Shown: in pieces, positions 8,533 through 16,568 of the stretch
Layout of the letters: each line of letters begins with the position of its first letter
Position numbering within the stretch: the first letter of the stretch is position 1
Source of the DNA: Marinarcus sediminis
Lineage (GTDB): Bacteria > Campylobacterota > Campylobacteria > Campylobacterales > Arcobacteraceae
NCBI RefSeq assembly: GCF_048571275.1
Contig: NZ_CP182357.1
Coordinates: forward strand, 1,488,001 to 1,552,000
Reading direction: 5' to 3'
DNA: 64,000 nucleotides
The notes under the pieces: generated by a model
What the model saw: the letters and a program-made list of their open reading frames with translations, nothing else
Databases searched by the model: none
Told to the model about the DNA's origin: nothing
Translations under genes and position numbers: made by a program

Positions 8533-8886
8533 ATGAAGTTGATTAAAAGTTTACTCGCAGCATCAGCAATCAGTGTTTTAATGGTAAGTGGAAGTTTTGC
8601 AAATGATGCCACTTTGGTGAAAGAGGGTGAAAAAATCTTTATGACCAAAAAATTAGGAAACTGCATTGCCTGTCATGCTATCAATGGAAAAGTGTTAGAT
8701 GGACCAGGAAGTATGGGACCAAAGTTACAATATTTATCGAGTTGGCCAAAAGAGGCTTTATATGAAAAAGTATATGACCCTTATACTACAAATCCAATTT
8801 CAGCGATGCCTGCATTTGGGAAAAATGGTTGGTTAAGTGACCATGAAATCAATGCCGTTGTTGCATTTTTACAAACAATAAATTAA
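8533..8886 (+). CDS. soxX: SoxX, monohaem cytochrome c of the SoxAX complex
   Basis: A small exported cytochrome c of 117 residues from the preferred ATG at 8533, which sits six bases after AAGGAG; the ATG at 8527 directly abuts that ribosome site and is less likely. A signal peptide covers about 1-23. One haem motif CIACH (44-48) is followed by GPGSMGPKL and a C-terminal AMPAFGKNGWLSDHEI that supplies the methionine ligand and the usual SoxX ending. With SoxA it forms the enzyme that oxidatively couples thiosulfate to the SoxY carrier cysteine. It lies 12 bases after soxD. Confidence 0.9.
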   Translation: MKLIKSLLAASAISVLMVSGSFANDATLVKEGEKIFMTKKLGNCIACHAINGKVLDGPGSMGPKLQYLSSWPKEALYEKVYDPYTTNPISAMPAFGKNGWLSDHEINAVVAFLQTIN

Positions 8887-8902
8887 TAAAAAAGGAATTA
8901 CA

Positions 8903-9352
8903 ATGAACAGAAGAAATTTTTTAGGTTTAGGTTTAGGTATCTTGGCTGTTACAGCACTGCCTTCGACGTTAAGTGCGGTTAATTTTAGAGAAACCCTGCC
9001 ACAAGCTTGGAGTGCAACAAAAGTGGATGAAGCTATCAAAGCTGTTTTTGGTTCAAACAAAACAACCGAGGGTGGTATTAAATTAAATGCACCTGATATT
9101 GCAGAAAATGGTGCAGTTATTCCTGTCTCATTTGAGAGTGATTTAAAAGCCTCTAAAATTGCCGTATTTCAAGACGCCAATCCAGAAAGTACCGTAGCAG
9201 TATTTTCAATTCCTGATACAGGAGTCATTGATTATGCCATCAGAATTAAAATGGCAAAAACAGGTACAGTAACCGTTGTTGCACAAGCCGATGGGAAACT
9301 CTATGCGGCTTCTAAATTAGTTAAAGTCACCATTGGTGGATGTGGTGGTTGA
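8903..9352 (+). CDS. soxY: SoxY, sulfur carrier protein
   Basis: A 149-residue protein beginning with a twin-arginine-like export signal (MNRRNFLGLGLG) and ending in the diagnostic swinging-arm sequence GGCGG (145-149). Cys147 carries the sulfur intermediates through all Sox reactions in the periplasm. The body is the immunoglobulin-like SoxY fold. A good AAAGGAATT ribosome site precedes the ATG, 16 bases after soxX. Translocation is normally as a complex with SoxZ, which follows and has no signal peptide of its own. Confidence 0.95.
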   Translation: MNRRNFLGLGLGILAVTALPSTLSAVNFRETLPQAWSATKVDEAIKAVFGSNKTTEGGIKLNAPDIAENGAVIPVSFESDLKASKIAVFQDANPESTVAVFSIPDTGVIDYAIRIKMAKTGTVTVVAQADGKLYAASKLVKVTIGGCGG

Positions 9353-9405
9353 TTTAATTCAATCTTATAACAGTAAATAATATAAAAAAAGATAAAGGAA
9401 TTATA

Positions 9406-9711
9406 ATGGCAAACGATACAAGAATTAAAGCAAAAACTAAAAAAGGTGTTACAGAAGTTAAGGCGTTGGCAAAACATGATATGTTGAGTTATGTTGAAGC
9501 AAAAAAGAAAAAAGTGGATGCAAATTTTATTACATATATTGTGGCTAAAGTAGGTGGCAAAATTGTTTATGAAGCATCAACAAGTCAATTTCTATCAAAA
9601 GATCCTTATTTGAAGTTCTCATTTAAAGGCGGGAATAAAGATGACGAAATTGAAATTTCATGGGTTGATTTAAAAGGAAACACCAATACAAGTACGGGAA
9701 AAATTAAATAA
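9406..9711 (+). CDS. soxZ: SoxZ, partner of the SoxY carrier
   Basis: A 101-residue soluble protein without a signal peptide, matching SoxZ in size and in motifs (IKAKTKKGVTEVKALAKHDM near the N-terminus and SWVDLKGNT near the C-terminus). It has an Ig-like beta-sandwich and binds SoxY, with which it is presumed to be co-exported through Tat. It lies 53 bases after soxY with its own AAAGGAATT ribosome site. Confidence 0.94.
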   Translation: MANDTRIKAKTKKGVTEVKALAKHDMLSYVEAKKKKVDANFITYIVAKVGGKIVYEASTSQFLSKDPYLKFSFKGGNKDDEIEISWVDLKGNTNTSTGKIK

Positions 9712-9748
9712 CGACTTTTAGACGTAACAAAATATCAAAGGAGAAGCT

Positions 9749-10663
9749 ATGTTATCAAAAATTGTAAAAGCTGTGGCTTTAGTTGCATTAACATCGTGTG
9801 CACTGAATGCCGGAGATTATAATGCTCAAGCAGAAAAAGACAGACTTGCATTGGTTAAGTATATTGAGGCGAAGTTTAAAGACCCCGTTAAAAATCAAGC
9901 TCAATTTTTTCCTTATACAACCAAAGAGGAGTTGGCAACAGATTATGCAAAAAATCTTAAATTTGATGATTTCAATTTAGGAAGTTATGCTTTTGCAAAA
10001 GATGCCAAAGAGCAATATGAAGCCATCAAAGAGATGCCTCCATACGAAGATGCAATTGATGAGGGTGAGGCACTCTATCACAAAAAGTTTGCCAATGGCA
10101 ACTCTTTTGAAACGTGTTTTCCTGATGTAACGATTTCGGGAGAGTATCCAAAGTTTGATGAAAAAAGAAAAGCGGTTATCTCTATAACAAGTGCCATCAA
10201 TGAGTGTTTGGTAGCCAATGGTGAAAAAGCTTGGAACACCAAAAAAGGGCACATGGCTTCATTAGAAGCCTATTTCGCTTCACAAACAACCGAAGCGGGT
10301 AAAAAAATGGACATTAAAATTCCAAGTAAAGAGGCTGCAAATGCGTATGAAGCAGGTAAACAATACTACTATTCACAAAGAGGATACCTGAAACTCTCTT
10401 GTGCTTCATGTCACATTCAAGGTGCAGGACAAAGAGTCAGAAATGAAAAACTCTCTCCACTTTTAGGACAAGTGACACAATTTCCTGTGCACAGACTTAA
10501 ATGGGGCAGTTTAGGTACTTTAGAGAGAAGAATCTCTGGATGTATTGTTGATGAAGGACAAGTTCCACCAAAAGATAACAGTGAAGAGATGCACAATTTG
10601 CTCTATTTTTTAGCGTACATGTCGAATGGAATGGCCGTAGATGGTCCGGATATAAGAAAGTAA
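9749..10663 (+). CDS. soxA: SoxA, cytochrome c subunit of the SoxAX complex (single-haem type)
   Basis: A 304-residue exported cytochrome. A signal peptide covers about 1-21. Only one CxxCH is present (CASCH, 218-222), in the C-terminal domain. The N-terminal domain keeps two isolated cysteines (Cys123 and Cys153) where dihaem SoxA proteins carry a haem, consistent with the monohaem SoxA class that has a disulfide there. Cys265 in RRISGCIVDEG corresponds to the active-site cysteine ligand that becomes a persulfide. It starts SoxY loading with thiosulfate. A strong AAAGGAGAAG precedes the start. Confidence 0.93.
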   Translation: MLSKIVKAVALVALTSCALNAGDYNAQAEKDRLALVKYIEAKFKDPVKNQAQFFPYTTKEELATDYAKNLKFDDFNLGSYAFAKDAKEQYEAIKEMPPYEDAIDEGEALYHKKFANGNSFETCFPDVTISGEYPKFDEKRKAVISITSAINECLVANGEKAWNTKKGHMASLEAYFASQTTEAGKKMDIKIPSKEAANAYEAGKQYYYSQRGYLKLSCASCHIQGAGQRVRNEKLSPLLGQVTQFPVHRLKWGSLGTLERRISGCIVDEGQVPPKDNSEEMHNLLYFLAYMSNGMAVDGPDIRK

Positions 10664-10676
10664 AGGGAGAAGTATC

Positions 10677-11117
10677 ATGAAAAAATTATTAAGTTTAACA
10701 TTAGCGACATCTTTTGCATTCATTTTATCGGGGTGTTACGGAAGTGCATCGAGTATGAATACACCTAAAACGTTAAATTTAGATGTCAAACATGTATGCA
10801 GCATAGAAGAGAATGGAATTGAAAAAGTTTTAGAAAGTGCAGCTAAATATAATGCCATCGCCAAAGCAGAACATTTAGAATTTATGAGACTGGGAATGAC
10901 GGCGACTCAATATATTGATTCAGCCAATGCCGCTGTTAAAAGTGGTGCAAAAACAGTTGATATTGTTGATAAAGATGGTAAAACTACAGGAACCGTTACT
11001 ACTGAGTATGCGGCTTGGAGAGGGTGTTCTTTTGCCTTAAGAGCTTTACAAGAGAGTGAAGAAGCACAAACAACGTGGAGATTGGCAATACCAGGTGATG
11101 GGTATAAATACGAATAA
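10677..11117 (+). CDS. Sox-cluster lipoprotein of unknown role
   Basis: A 146-residue protein with a lipoprotein signal ending in the lipobox LSGC (Cys20), so it is probably membrane-anchored on the periplasmic side. The mature part is mostly helical and contains two more cysteines (in KHVCSIEENG and RGCSFALRALQ) and a conserved-looking end, RLAIPGDGYKYE. It sits 13 bases after soxA and 15 before soxB, inside the operon, with its own AAAGGGAGAAG ribosome site. I do not recognise the family. It does not look like the lysine/alanine-rich SoxAX-binding protein SoxK. A role in SoxAX or SoxB assembly or anchoring is inference from position. Confidence 0.75.
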   Translation: MKKLLSLTLATSFAFILSGCYGSASSMNTPKTLNLDVKHVCSIEENGIEKVLESAAKYNAIAKAEHLEFMRLGMTATQYIDSANAAVKSGAKTVDIVDKDGKTTGTVTTEYAAWRGCSFALRALQESEEAQTTWRLAIPGDGYKYE

Positions 11118-11132
11118 TAAAGGTGTATATTT

Positions 11133-12896
11133 ATGAGTAAATTAAGCAGAAGAGAGTTTGTATATATGATGGCAATGCTTGGCGCTGCACCTGTGTTTGC
11201 AAACTCTCATACAAGAATGACCAATACCAACAATGTAGAAGATTATTATAAACTGCAAAGTTTTGGAAATGTACGGCTTTTGCATATGACAGACAGTCAT
11301 GCTCAACTGGTACCTATCTATTTTAGAGAACCAAGTGTGAATCTTGGTTTCTTTAGCAACTACGGTAAGCCACCTCATATTGTGGGTGAAAAACTTTTAG
11401 ACTATTATGGAATAAAAGGGAACAAACGATTAGAGTATGCGTTTACCTGTGTTGATTTTGAAAAGCATGCAAAATCAATAGGAAAAGTAGGGGGCTTTGC
11501 TCAACTTAAAACGGCCATTGATTATTTAAGAGATAATTTTGGTGCAGAAAAAACGTTACTGCTTGACGGTGGTGATACGTGGCAAGGAAGCGCAACGGCA
11601 CTTTATACCAGAGGTCGTGACATGGTTGGTGCCATGAACAGACTTGGCGTTGATGTGGCGGTTGGACATTGGGAATTTACCTATAAAGCGGAAGAAGTTT
11701 TGGCCAATGTTAAAGAGTTAAATGCAGAATTTTTAGCGCAAAATGTATTTGTAAAAGAGACGGCACTTATGGACGGTGCACAAGCGTATGATGAAGATAC
11801 AGGGCATGCATTTAAACCGTATACTGTTAAAAAATTGGGCAATGCAAGAGTTGCTATTATCGGGCAAGCTTTTCCTTATACGACAATTGCAAATCCTCAA
11901 CGCTTTATTCCCGATTGGACATTTGGGATTAAAAATGAAGAGATGCAAGAGTTGATTGATCAAATCAAAGATGAAGAGAAACCCGATGCCATTATTGTGC
12001 TCTCTCACAATGGTTTTGACACCGATAAAAAAATGGCAGAAGTGTGCACTGGAATTGACTTTATCATGGGTGGTCACACGCATGATGGTGTGCCAGAAGC
12101 GGTGCCTGTGAAAAATGAAGAGGGCGTGACTTATGTCTGTAACGCAGGAAGCAACGGTAAGTTTTTAAACGTACTTGATTTGGACATTCAAAATGGAAAA
12201 ATTAAAGATTTTAAATTTACGCTTTTACCTATTTTTTCTGACATTATCCCTGAAGATAAAGCAATGAAAAAGTATATACAAGAGGTCAGATTGCCTTTTA
12301 TCAAAGAGCTTACACGAGAGATTGCCACAACGGATACAACGCTTTATCGAAGAGGGAACTTTAATGGCTCATGGGATCAAATCATTTGTGATGCTCTCAT
12401 GGATGTCAAAGGTGCCGATATTTCACTCTCTCCTGGATTTCGATGGGGTACAAGTGTCATGCCTGGTCAAGCCATTACGTTTGATGATTTGATGACGCAA
12501 ACAGCGATGACGTACCCTGAAACCTATGCAAGAGATATCAGTGGTGAGCAAATTAAAGCCATTTTAGAAGATGTTGCGGACAACTTATTCAATGAAGACC
12601 CTTTTTATCAACAAGGGGGCGATATGGTAAGAACCGGTGGAATTTCTTATAAAATCAACCCAAAAGCAAAAATGGGTGAACGAATTTCAGACATTCAATT
12701 AACGAAAAATGGTAAAAAACTGCAAGCAAATAAAATGTATAAAGTTGCGGGGTGGTCAACTGTTGGAGCAAAATCTGATGGTGAACCTGTTTGGGAAACG
12801 GTTGAGACATATTTAAAAAATATAAAACATATCAGTAATTTAAAAGTGGATACCCCAGATATTATTGGTGTTAAAGGTAATCCTGGAATTATTTAA
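11133..12896 (+). CDS. soxB: SoxB, manganese thiosulfohydrolase
   Basis: A 587-residue 5'-nucleotidase-family metallohydrolase. The N-terminus SRREFVYMMAMLG is a twin-arginine signal. Binuclear-metal motifs appear in order: LLHMTDSHAQL, LDGGDTWQGS, the SoxB-specific VGHWEFTY, LSHNGFDTD and GGHTHDG. The C-terminal domain supplies the substrate pocket (for example MTYPETYARDISG). It hydrolyses the sulfonate from SoxY-bound S-thiosulfonate, releasing sulfate. It is the last gene of the cluster and is followed seven bases later by a strong hairpin terminator. Confidence 0.96.
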   Translation: MSKLSRREFVYMMAMLGAAPVFANSHTRMTNTNNVEDYYKLQSFGNVRLLHMTDSHAQLVPIYFREPSVNLGFFSNYGKPPHIVGEKLLDYYGIKGNKRLEYAFTCVDFEKHAKSIGKVGGFAQLKTAIDYLRDNFGAEKTLLLDGGDTWQGSATALYTRGRDMVGAMNRLGVDVAVGHWEFTYKAEEVLANVKELNAEFLAQNVFVKETALMDGAQAYDEDTGHAFKPYTVKKLGNARVAIIGQAFPYTTIANPQRFIPDWTFGIKNEEMQELIDQIKDEEKPDAIIVLSHNGFDTDKKMAEVCTGIDFIMGGHTHDGVPEAVPVKNEEGVTYVCNAGSNGKFLNVLDLDIQNGKIKDFKFTLLPIFSDIIPEDKAMKKYIQEVRLPFIKELTREIATTDTTLYRRGNFNGSWDQIICDALMDVKGADISLSPGFRWGTSVMPGQAITFDDLMTQTAMTYPETYARDISGEQIKAILEDVADNLFNEDPFYQQGGDMVRTGGISYKINPKAKMGERISDIQLTKNGKKLQANKMYKVAGWSTVGAKSDGEPVWETVETYLKNIKHISNLKVDTPDIIGVKGNPGII

Positions 12897-12902
12897 CCAA
12901 TG

Positions 12903-12936
12903 AAAAAAGTATAAAGTCTATACTTTATACTTTTTT
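12903..12936 (+). terminator. Rho-independent terminator of the sox operon
   Basis: A perfect 15-base stem (12903-12917 with 12922-12936) with a four-base loop. The descending arm ends in six T residues and the ascending arm begins with six A residues, so it can act in both directions. It follows the soxB stop directly. Confidence 0.85.
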
Positions 12937-12986
12937 CAATTTAATACATGACTAGGCGTAGTTTTGTATTAAGTTGAAGAAAAGGA

Positions 12987-13799
12987 GTGGTGTTGATCAG
13001 AGTTTTGTTATTGCTTATTTTACTCATATGCACACAACAGTTAAATGCAAGTTTTAAAGAGGGTAAAGCCATTTTTCAAGCCAAATGCGCCTCTTGTCAT
13101 CAAGGTTATATTGCATTGGATGAACTGAAAAAAAACTTCTTTGAAGAGCATAATAAACGTTTACACATGACCATTCCTACAGAAAATATCTTGGCGTATG
13201 AAATCATGCGAGGGCATAAAAAAATAGGGGACAGGAATGACCCTGAAATGCAACAGCTGGAGATAGAAGAGTATCTTAAAGATTATATGACAAATCCCGA
13301 TAAAAGTAACTCTATTATTGATCCAGAACTTTTAAAGTATTTTGAAAATAAAGAGCCTATACGTGAACATTTAAGTGAAAAAGAGTGGGCAGATTTGGCC
13401 ACATTTTTTATGGAATATGAGAAAAATGCTCAATTAACTCACCCTAAAAAGATGAAGCTTTTGAATGAAAGTTACGATGAAAAAGCGTTGATACAAGAGG
13501 CTAAAAAAAACAATAAAATGTTTTTGGTTATGGCCAGTTCTCAAACTTGCTCCTTTTGTATCAAAATGAAAAAAGAGGTTTTGTCATTGAATGAAGTGCA
13601 AACAAGGATGGATAAAAACTATATTTTCCTAGAAGTCGATGTCGATACCATGAAATTGCCTTTTGATTTAAAGCAACAATTTAAAGGTATGACTCCCACT
13701 TTTTTTGTTTTATCAAAAGAGGGTATTTGGGAAAAGAGTTATCCTGGAAGTTGGAACAAAGCAGATTTTTTTGAAATTTTAAAAGAGAATTTAAAATAA
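12987..13799 (+). CDS. SoxW-like exported protein: cytochrome c domain fused to thioredoxin domain
   Basis: A protein of about 268-270 residues with a signal peptide. The haem motif CASCH is near residues 31-35, with weak cytochrome c features after it. The C-terminal thioredoxin-like domain (about 150-270) carries CSFC as the redox pair and a cis-proline context GMTPTFF. The open frame begins with GTG at 12987, but AAAGGAG occupies 12981-12987, so GTG 12990 or TTG 12993 is the likelier start. Its place just after the sox terminator suggests a SoxW-like role keeping Sox cysteines reduced or repaired; that role is inference. It is the first gene of a four-gene unit. Confidence 0.78.
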   Translation: MVLIRVLLLLILLICTQQLNASFKEGKAIFQAKCASCHQGYIALDELKKNFFEEHNKRLHMTIPTENILAYEIMRGHKKIGDRNDPEMQQLEIEEYLKDYMTNPDKSNSIIDPELLKYFENKEPIREHLSEKEWADLATFFMEYEKNAQLTHPKKMKLLNESYDEKALIQEAKKNNKMFLVMASSQTCSFCIKMKKEVLSLNEVQTRMDKNYIFLEVDVDTMKLPFDLKQQFKGMTPTFFVLSKEGIWEKSYPGSWNKADFFEILKENLK

Positions 13800-14245
13800 T
13801 GCAAGGGAAAATTGTGGAGCTGTTCAGTGCTTCAAAAAATGAGAGCAGTTTGCCAAGACCCATAAGAGAAACTTTGGAACTCATTGTTGGACATGGAATA
13901 AAAAACGATAAGTTTGCTGGAAAAGATGAAAACAAAGCGGTCATGGCAGTGGGAAAAAAAGCGTATGAGATTGCCTTTAAAAATGGCATAAATTTAGAAC
14001 TCGGAAGTTTGGGTGAAAACATTTTATTGGATTTTGACCCACATCTATTTGAAACAGGAAGTCTTATATACATAGGAGAAACACAATTGCAAATAACGGA
14101 ACAATGTTCTGTTTGTAACCATTTGGCTCTGTTTGATCAACGTTTACCCGAACTGGTGAAAGCACACCGAGGTTTATATTTAAAAGTTCTAAAAGGTGGT
14201 AAAATAAGAAAAGATTCAACGGTATATGTAAAGGAAAAAATATGA
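13799..14245 (+). CDS. MOSC-domain protein
   Basis: A 148-residue cytoplasmic protein matching a stand-alone MOSC domain: an N-terminal RPIRETLELIVGHGIKNDKF-type strand, central LGSLGENILLD, and the conserved cysteine segment ITEQCSVCNHL, ending KIRKDSTVYV. MOSC proteins carry sulfur on a conserved cysteine or deliver molybdenum cofactor to target enzymes. A sulfurated-molybdenum or sulfur-transfer role would suit the nearby SoxC, but no substrate can be named. The ATG shares a base with the stop of the preceding gene (TAATG), and the stop overlaps the next start. Confidence 0.85.
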   Translation: MQGKIVELFSASKNESSLPRPIRETLELIVGHGIKNDKFAGKDENKAVMAVGKKAYEIAFKNGINLELGSLGENILLDFDPHLFETGSLIYIGETQLQITEQCSVCNHLALFDQRLPELVKAHRGLYLKVLKGGKIRKDSTVYVKEKI

Positions 14246-14679
14246 AAAAATTGATTTTACTTCTTCTTATCACACTGTTTGCTTTTGGGAAGTCAACATT
14301 TAGTGACCCTCAACCCAGCTTTGAAAATCCACGAAGAGTGGTGATTCCCCTTTATGTCTCTGAGCCACAAAAGGTCAATCATATTTTGGGTTCAATTTAT
14401 AATATATTAAAAGAGTATCCACCTGAAACGCTTAAAGTGGTGGTTGTAGCGTATGGAACAGGAATGAGAGTAATTAAAAAAGATTACGACACAAAAACCT
14501 TAGCCAGAGTTAAATCACTCATGGAGTACGACGTGGAGTTTATTGGTTGTCGAAATACTATGGAAACCATGCATTGGATAGACACTGATTTTATCGATGA
14601 TGTCAGTTTTGTTCAAGCAGGGATTGTTGAAGTTATTGAACGGCAAGTTGATGGCTATATTGGGGTAACACCTTACTGA
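14242..14679 (+). CDS. Exported DsrE/DsrF-like protein
   Basis: A 145-residue protein with a signal peptide (about 1-16) and a DsrE-type fold. It shows the sequence order expected of the family: VIPLYVSEPQKVNHILGS, LKVVVVAYGTGM, and the conserved cysteine in VEFIGCRNTMETM. DsrE-family proteins move sulfur between proteins by persulfides, and periplasmic versions are common next to sulfur-oxidation genes. The ATG overlaps the MOSC stop by four bases (ATGA). A periplasmic sulfur-relay role is inferred from fold, cysteine and neighbours. Confidence 0.8.
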   Translation: MKKLILLLLITLFAFGKSTFSDPQPSFENPRRVVIPLYVSEPQKVNHILGSIYNILKEYPPETLKVVVVAYGTGMRVIKKDYDTKTLARVKSLMEYDVEFIGCRNTMETMHWIDTDFIDDVSFVQAGIVEVIERQVDGYIGVTPY

Positions 14680-14702
14680 TTTATTTGAATAAAGGAGTGA
14701 CT

Positions 14703-15491
14703 GTGTTTAAAAAAATTATGATAACAATGAGTGTTTTATTTTTGATTTCAACTGCTTTATATGGGGCTAAAATATCCCAAAGCGAGTGTGCAACCAAAGG
14801 CGAAAAATATATTTTCGCTGGGGGTGAATGTATTGAGTTCTTTAAAGCCAATGGTGACAGAAAAAACAGCTTAAATATTATTGTGCATGGAACGTGGAAA
14901 GAGGGAACAAATACTTTAGCAAGATATGCTCCCTTTGCAGAAAATATTGCTCTACAAACCGATATTACAACCATTGCGATTGCGCTTCCAGGATATGCTG
15001 GGTCTTCTACCAATAACTTTCAAGCGTTAAGTCATGATGGGGTTGAAAATTTGGCCGCAAATAAAGCGTATATTGATTTTTTAGGTGAGCTTGTAAGTGC
15101 TTTAAAAAATCGATACAAAGCAACAACGGTGACGTATATTGGTCACTCAGCTGGAGCCATGATGGGGGCAACACTTACTGGCTTAAAACCCAATTTGATT
15201 GACAACATTGTGTGTGCAGGTGGGCGATACGATATTCATGAAGTGAGTCAAAACAACGCATTAATCTCTGTTGTTGATGTGTTGGATAATGTCTCAAAAG
15301 ATACTCACTTTATATTGGTGTATGGGACAAAAGATGAGGTTTCTGAACCCAAAATTACCAAAGCTTTTTATGAGATGGCATTAAAAAAAGGTTTGGATGT
15401 GAAATTAGTTGAAGTTCCAGATGCTCCTCACTTGGATTTGGATATGAGTGATGAATCGGTTGATGCCATTGTAGAGTTGCTTGATAATTGA
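14703..15491 (+). CDS. Exported alpha/beta hydrolase
   Basis: A protein of about 262 residues from GTG 14703, chosen because AAAGGAG at 14691-14697 would lie inside the gene if the upstream TTG at 14685 were used. A signal peptide ends near GAKIS. The alpha/beta-hydrolase signature is complete: oxyanion segment IVHGTWKEG, nucleophile elbow GHSAGAMMG, acid in YGTKDEVSEP and base in DAPHLDLD. It is probably a periplasmic esterase, lipase or thioesterase; the substrate is unknown. It is the last gene of the post-sox unit, closed by a bidirectional terminator. Confidence 0.8.
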   Translation: MFKKIMITMSVLFLISTALYGAKISQSECATKGEKYIFAGGECIEFFKANGDRKNSLNIIVHGTWKEGTNTLARYAPFAENIALQTDITTIAIALPGYAGSSTNNFQALSHDGVENLAANKAYIDFLGELVSALKNRYKATTVTYIGHSAGAMMGATLTGLKPNLIDNIVCAGGRYDIHEVSQNNALISVVDVLDNVSKDTHFILVYGTKDEVSEPKITKAFYEMALKKGLDVKLVEVPDAPHLDLDMSDESVDAIVELLDN

Positions 15492-15498
15492 GTGTAAG

Positions 15499-15524
15499 CA
15501 GAGTAAACGATTGAGTTTACTCTG
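15499..15524. terminator. Bidirectional terminator between convergent genes
   Basis: CAGAGTAAAC (15499-15508) pairs perfectly with GTTTACTCTG (15515-15524) around a six-base loop; TTTT follows. It lies between the hydrolase stop and the stop of the leftward metallo-hydrolase gene. Confidence 0.7.
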
Positions 15525-15526
15525 TT

Positions 15527-16444
15527 TTACTCTTCATAAAATTCCAGCTCTTGGTAAGCATCAAATACATTTCTTTTATTGAGTTCTTCGTACATTGCTT
15601 TATCTTTAAACTCTTCAAGGGTTACTGTTTTGCTGATGTCTGCTGCCATCACATCATTTTTAATGGCGTTTAATACTTGGATTTTTAATTGTGTAAAATA
15701 GTTGGTAATCTCATTTGCAGCAGTTTTTGAAGTGTCTGTTCCATGTCCTGGAACCAATACATCCCACTGTTTTTGTTGAATCTGTTCTAAGGCTTTTAGG
15801 CTGCCAATCACGGAACCATCTCTGTTGGAGGTAATTCTTCCATTCATGACCAAGTCACCTGAAAAAAGTACTTTCTCTTGTGGCAAATAAACAAATAAAT
15901 CGTCAGACGTATGCGCTTTATAGCCAACAGGGATAATAATAATTTGTTTGTTGCCAAGGTGTAACTCTTTTATCGAAGTAATCTCTTCATCAACACCCAC
16001 AATTTTTGTATTTTCAAGAAAAGTTTTGGGAAGCATTTGCATCATTCTGGTTTGAGTATGGGGGTTATACTCTTTGTTAATCAATGAGGGGCCTAATATT
16101 TTGGCATTGAACTGTTGTTTATAAAAACTATTTCCCAACCAGTGATCATCATGTGCATGGGTTGAAATAACCATCTCAACGGGCAGTTTTGCAATGTTAC
16201 TCATGGCAGCATAAGCTTGTTGAGCAAAAGCATATGTTGCTCCACTGTCAATGAGAATATAACTTGTGGGAGTTTTAATATAACAACTGTTAGACATAAA
16301 GCCCCCATTTTTTGCACTTGGAGCTTCGAGTTTTCCTATAAAACACCAGATATCATTGGCTACTTTTAGGGGTTTGAGTTGATAATCAAATCCTAAAAGG
16401 CTCATTGAACTAAACAGTATGATGAAGAATGATTTTTTTAACAT
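15527..16444 (-). CDS. Exported metallo-beta-lactamase-fold hydrolase
   Basis: A 305-residue protein from the ATG at 16442-16444, which follows AAGGAG; a longer frame extends to 16489 but lacks a ribosome site. A signal peptide is followed by the MBL core: STHAHDDHWLG (the zinc-binding HxHxDH), later YKAHTSDDLFVYLP, LFSGDLVMNG, and VPGHGTDTSK. Exported MBL proteins of this type resemble SoxH and quinoprotein-relay metallohydrolases. Its position near sox genes fits a sulfur-related hydrolase, but the substrate is unknown. No adjacent gene shares its operon. Confidence 0.85.
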   Translation of the reverse strand: MLKKSFFIILFSSMSLLGFDYQLKPLKVANDIWCFIGKLEAPSAKNGGFMSNSCYIKTPTSYILIDSGATYAFAQQAYAAMSNIAKLPVEMVISTHAHDDHWLGNSFYKQQFNAKILGPSLINKEYNPHTQTRMMQMLPKTFLENTKIVGVDEEITSIKELHLGNKQIIIIPVGYKAHTSDDLFVYLPQEKVLFSGDLVMNGRITSNRDGSVIGSLKALEQIQQKQWDVLVPGHGTDTSKTAANEITNYFTQLKIQVLNAIKNDVMAADISKTVTLEEFKDKAMYEELNKRNVFDAYQELEFYEE

Positions 16445-16568
16445 GCTACTCCTTTGTGTGTATAATTTTATCTTATTTAAAAAAGACAATGATGTGTAAT
16501 TTTTACTCTAAAATCAGCATTTATATTGTAGCATTAAAAGAAAATATAAATAAAGATTTGGATCTCAA

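Noticed and set aside
13681..14073. Leftward 130-codon frame opposite the MOSC gene
   Set aside because: The forward frame has clear MOSC and thioredoxin motifs; the reverse product has no recognisable features.
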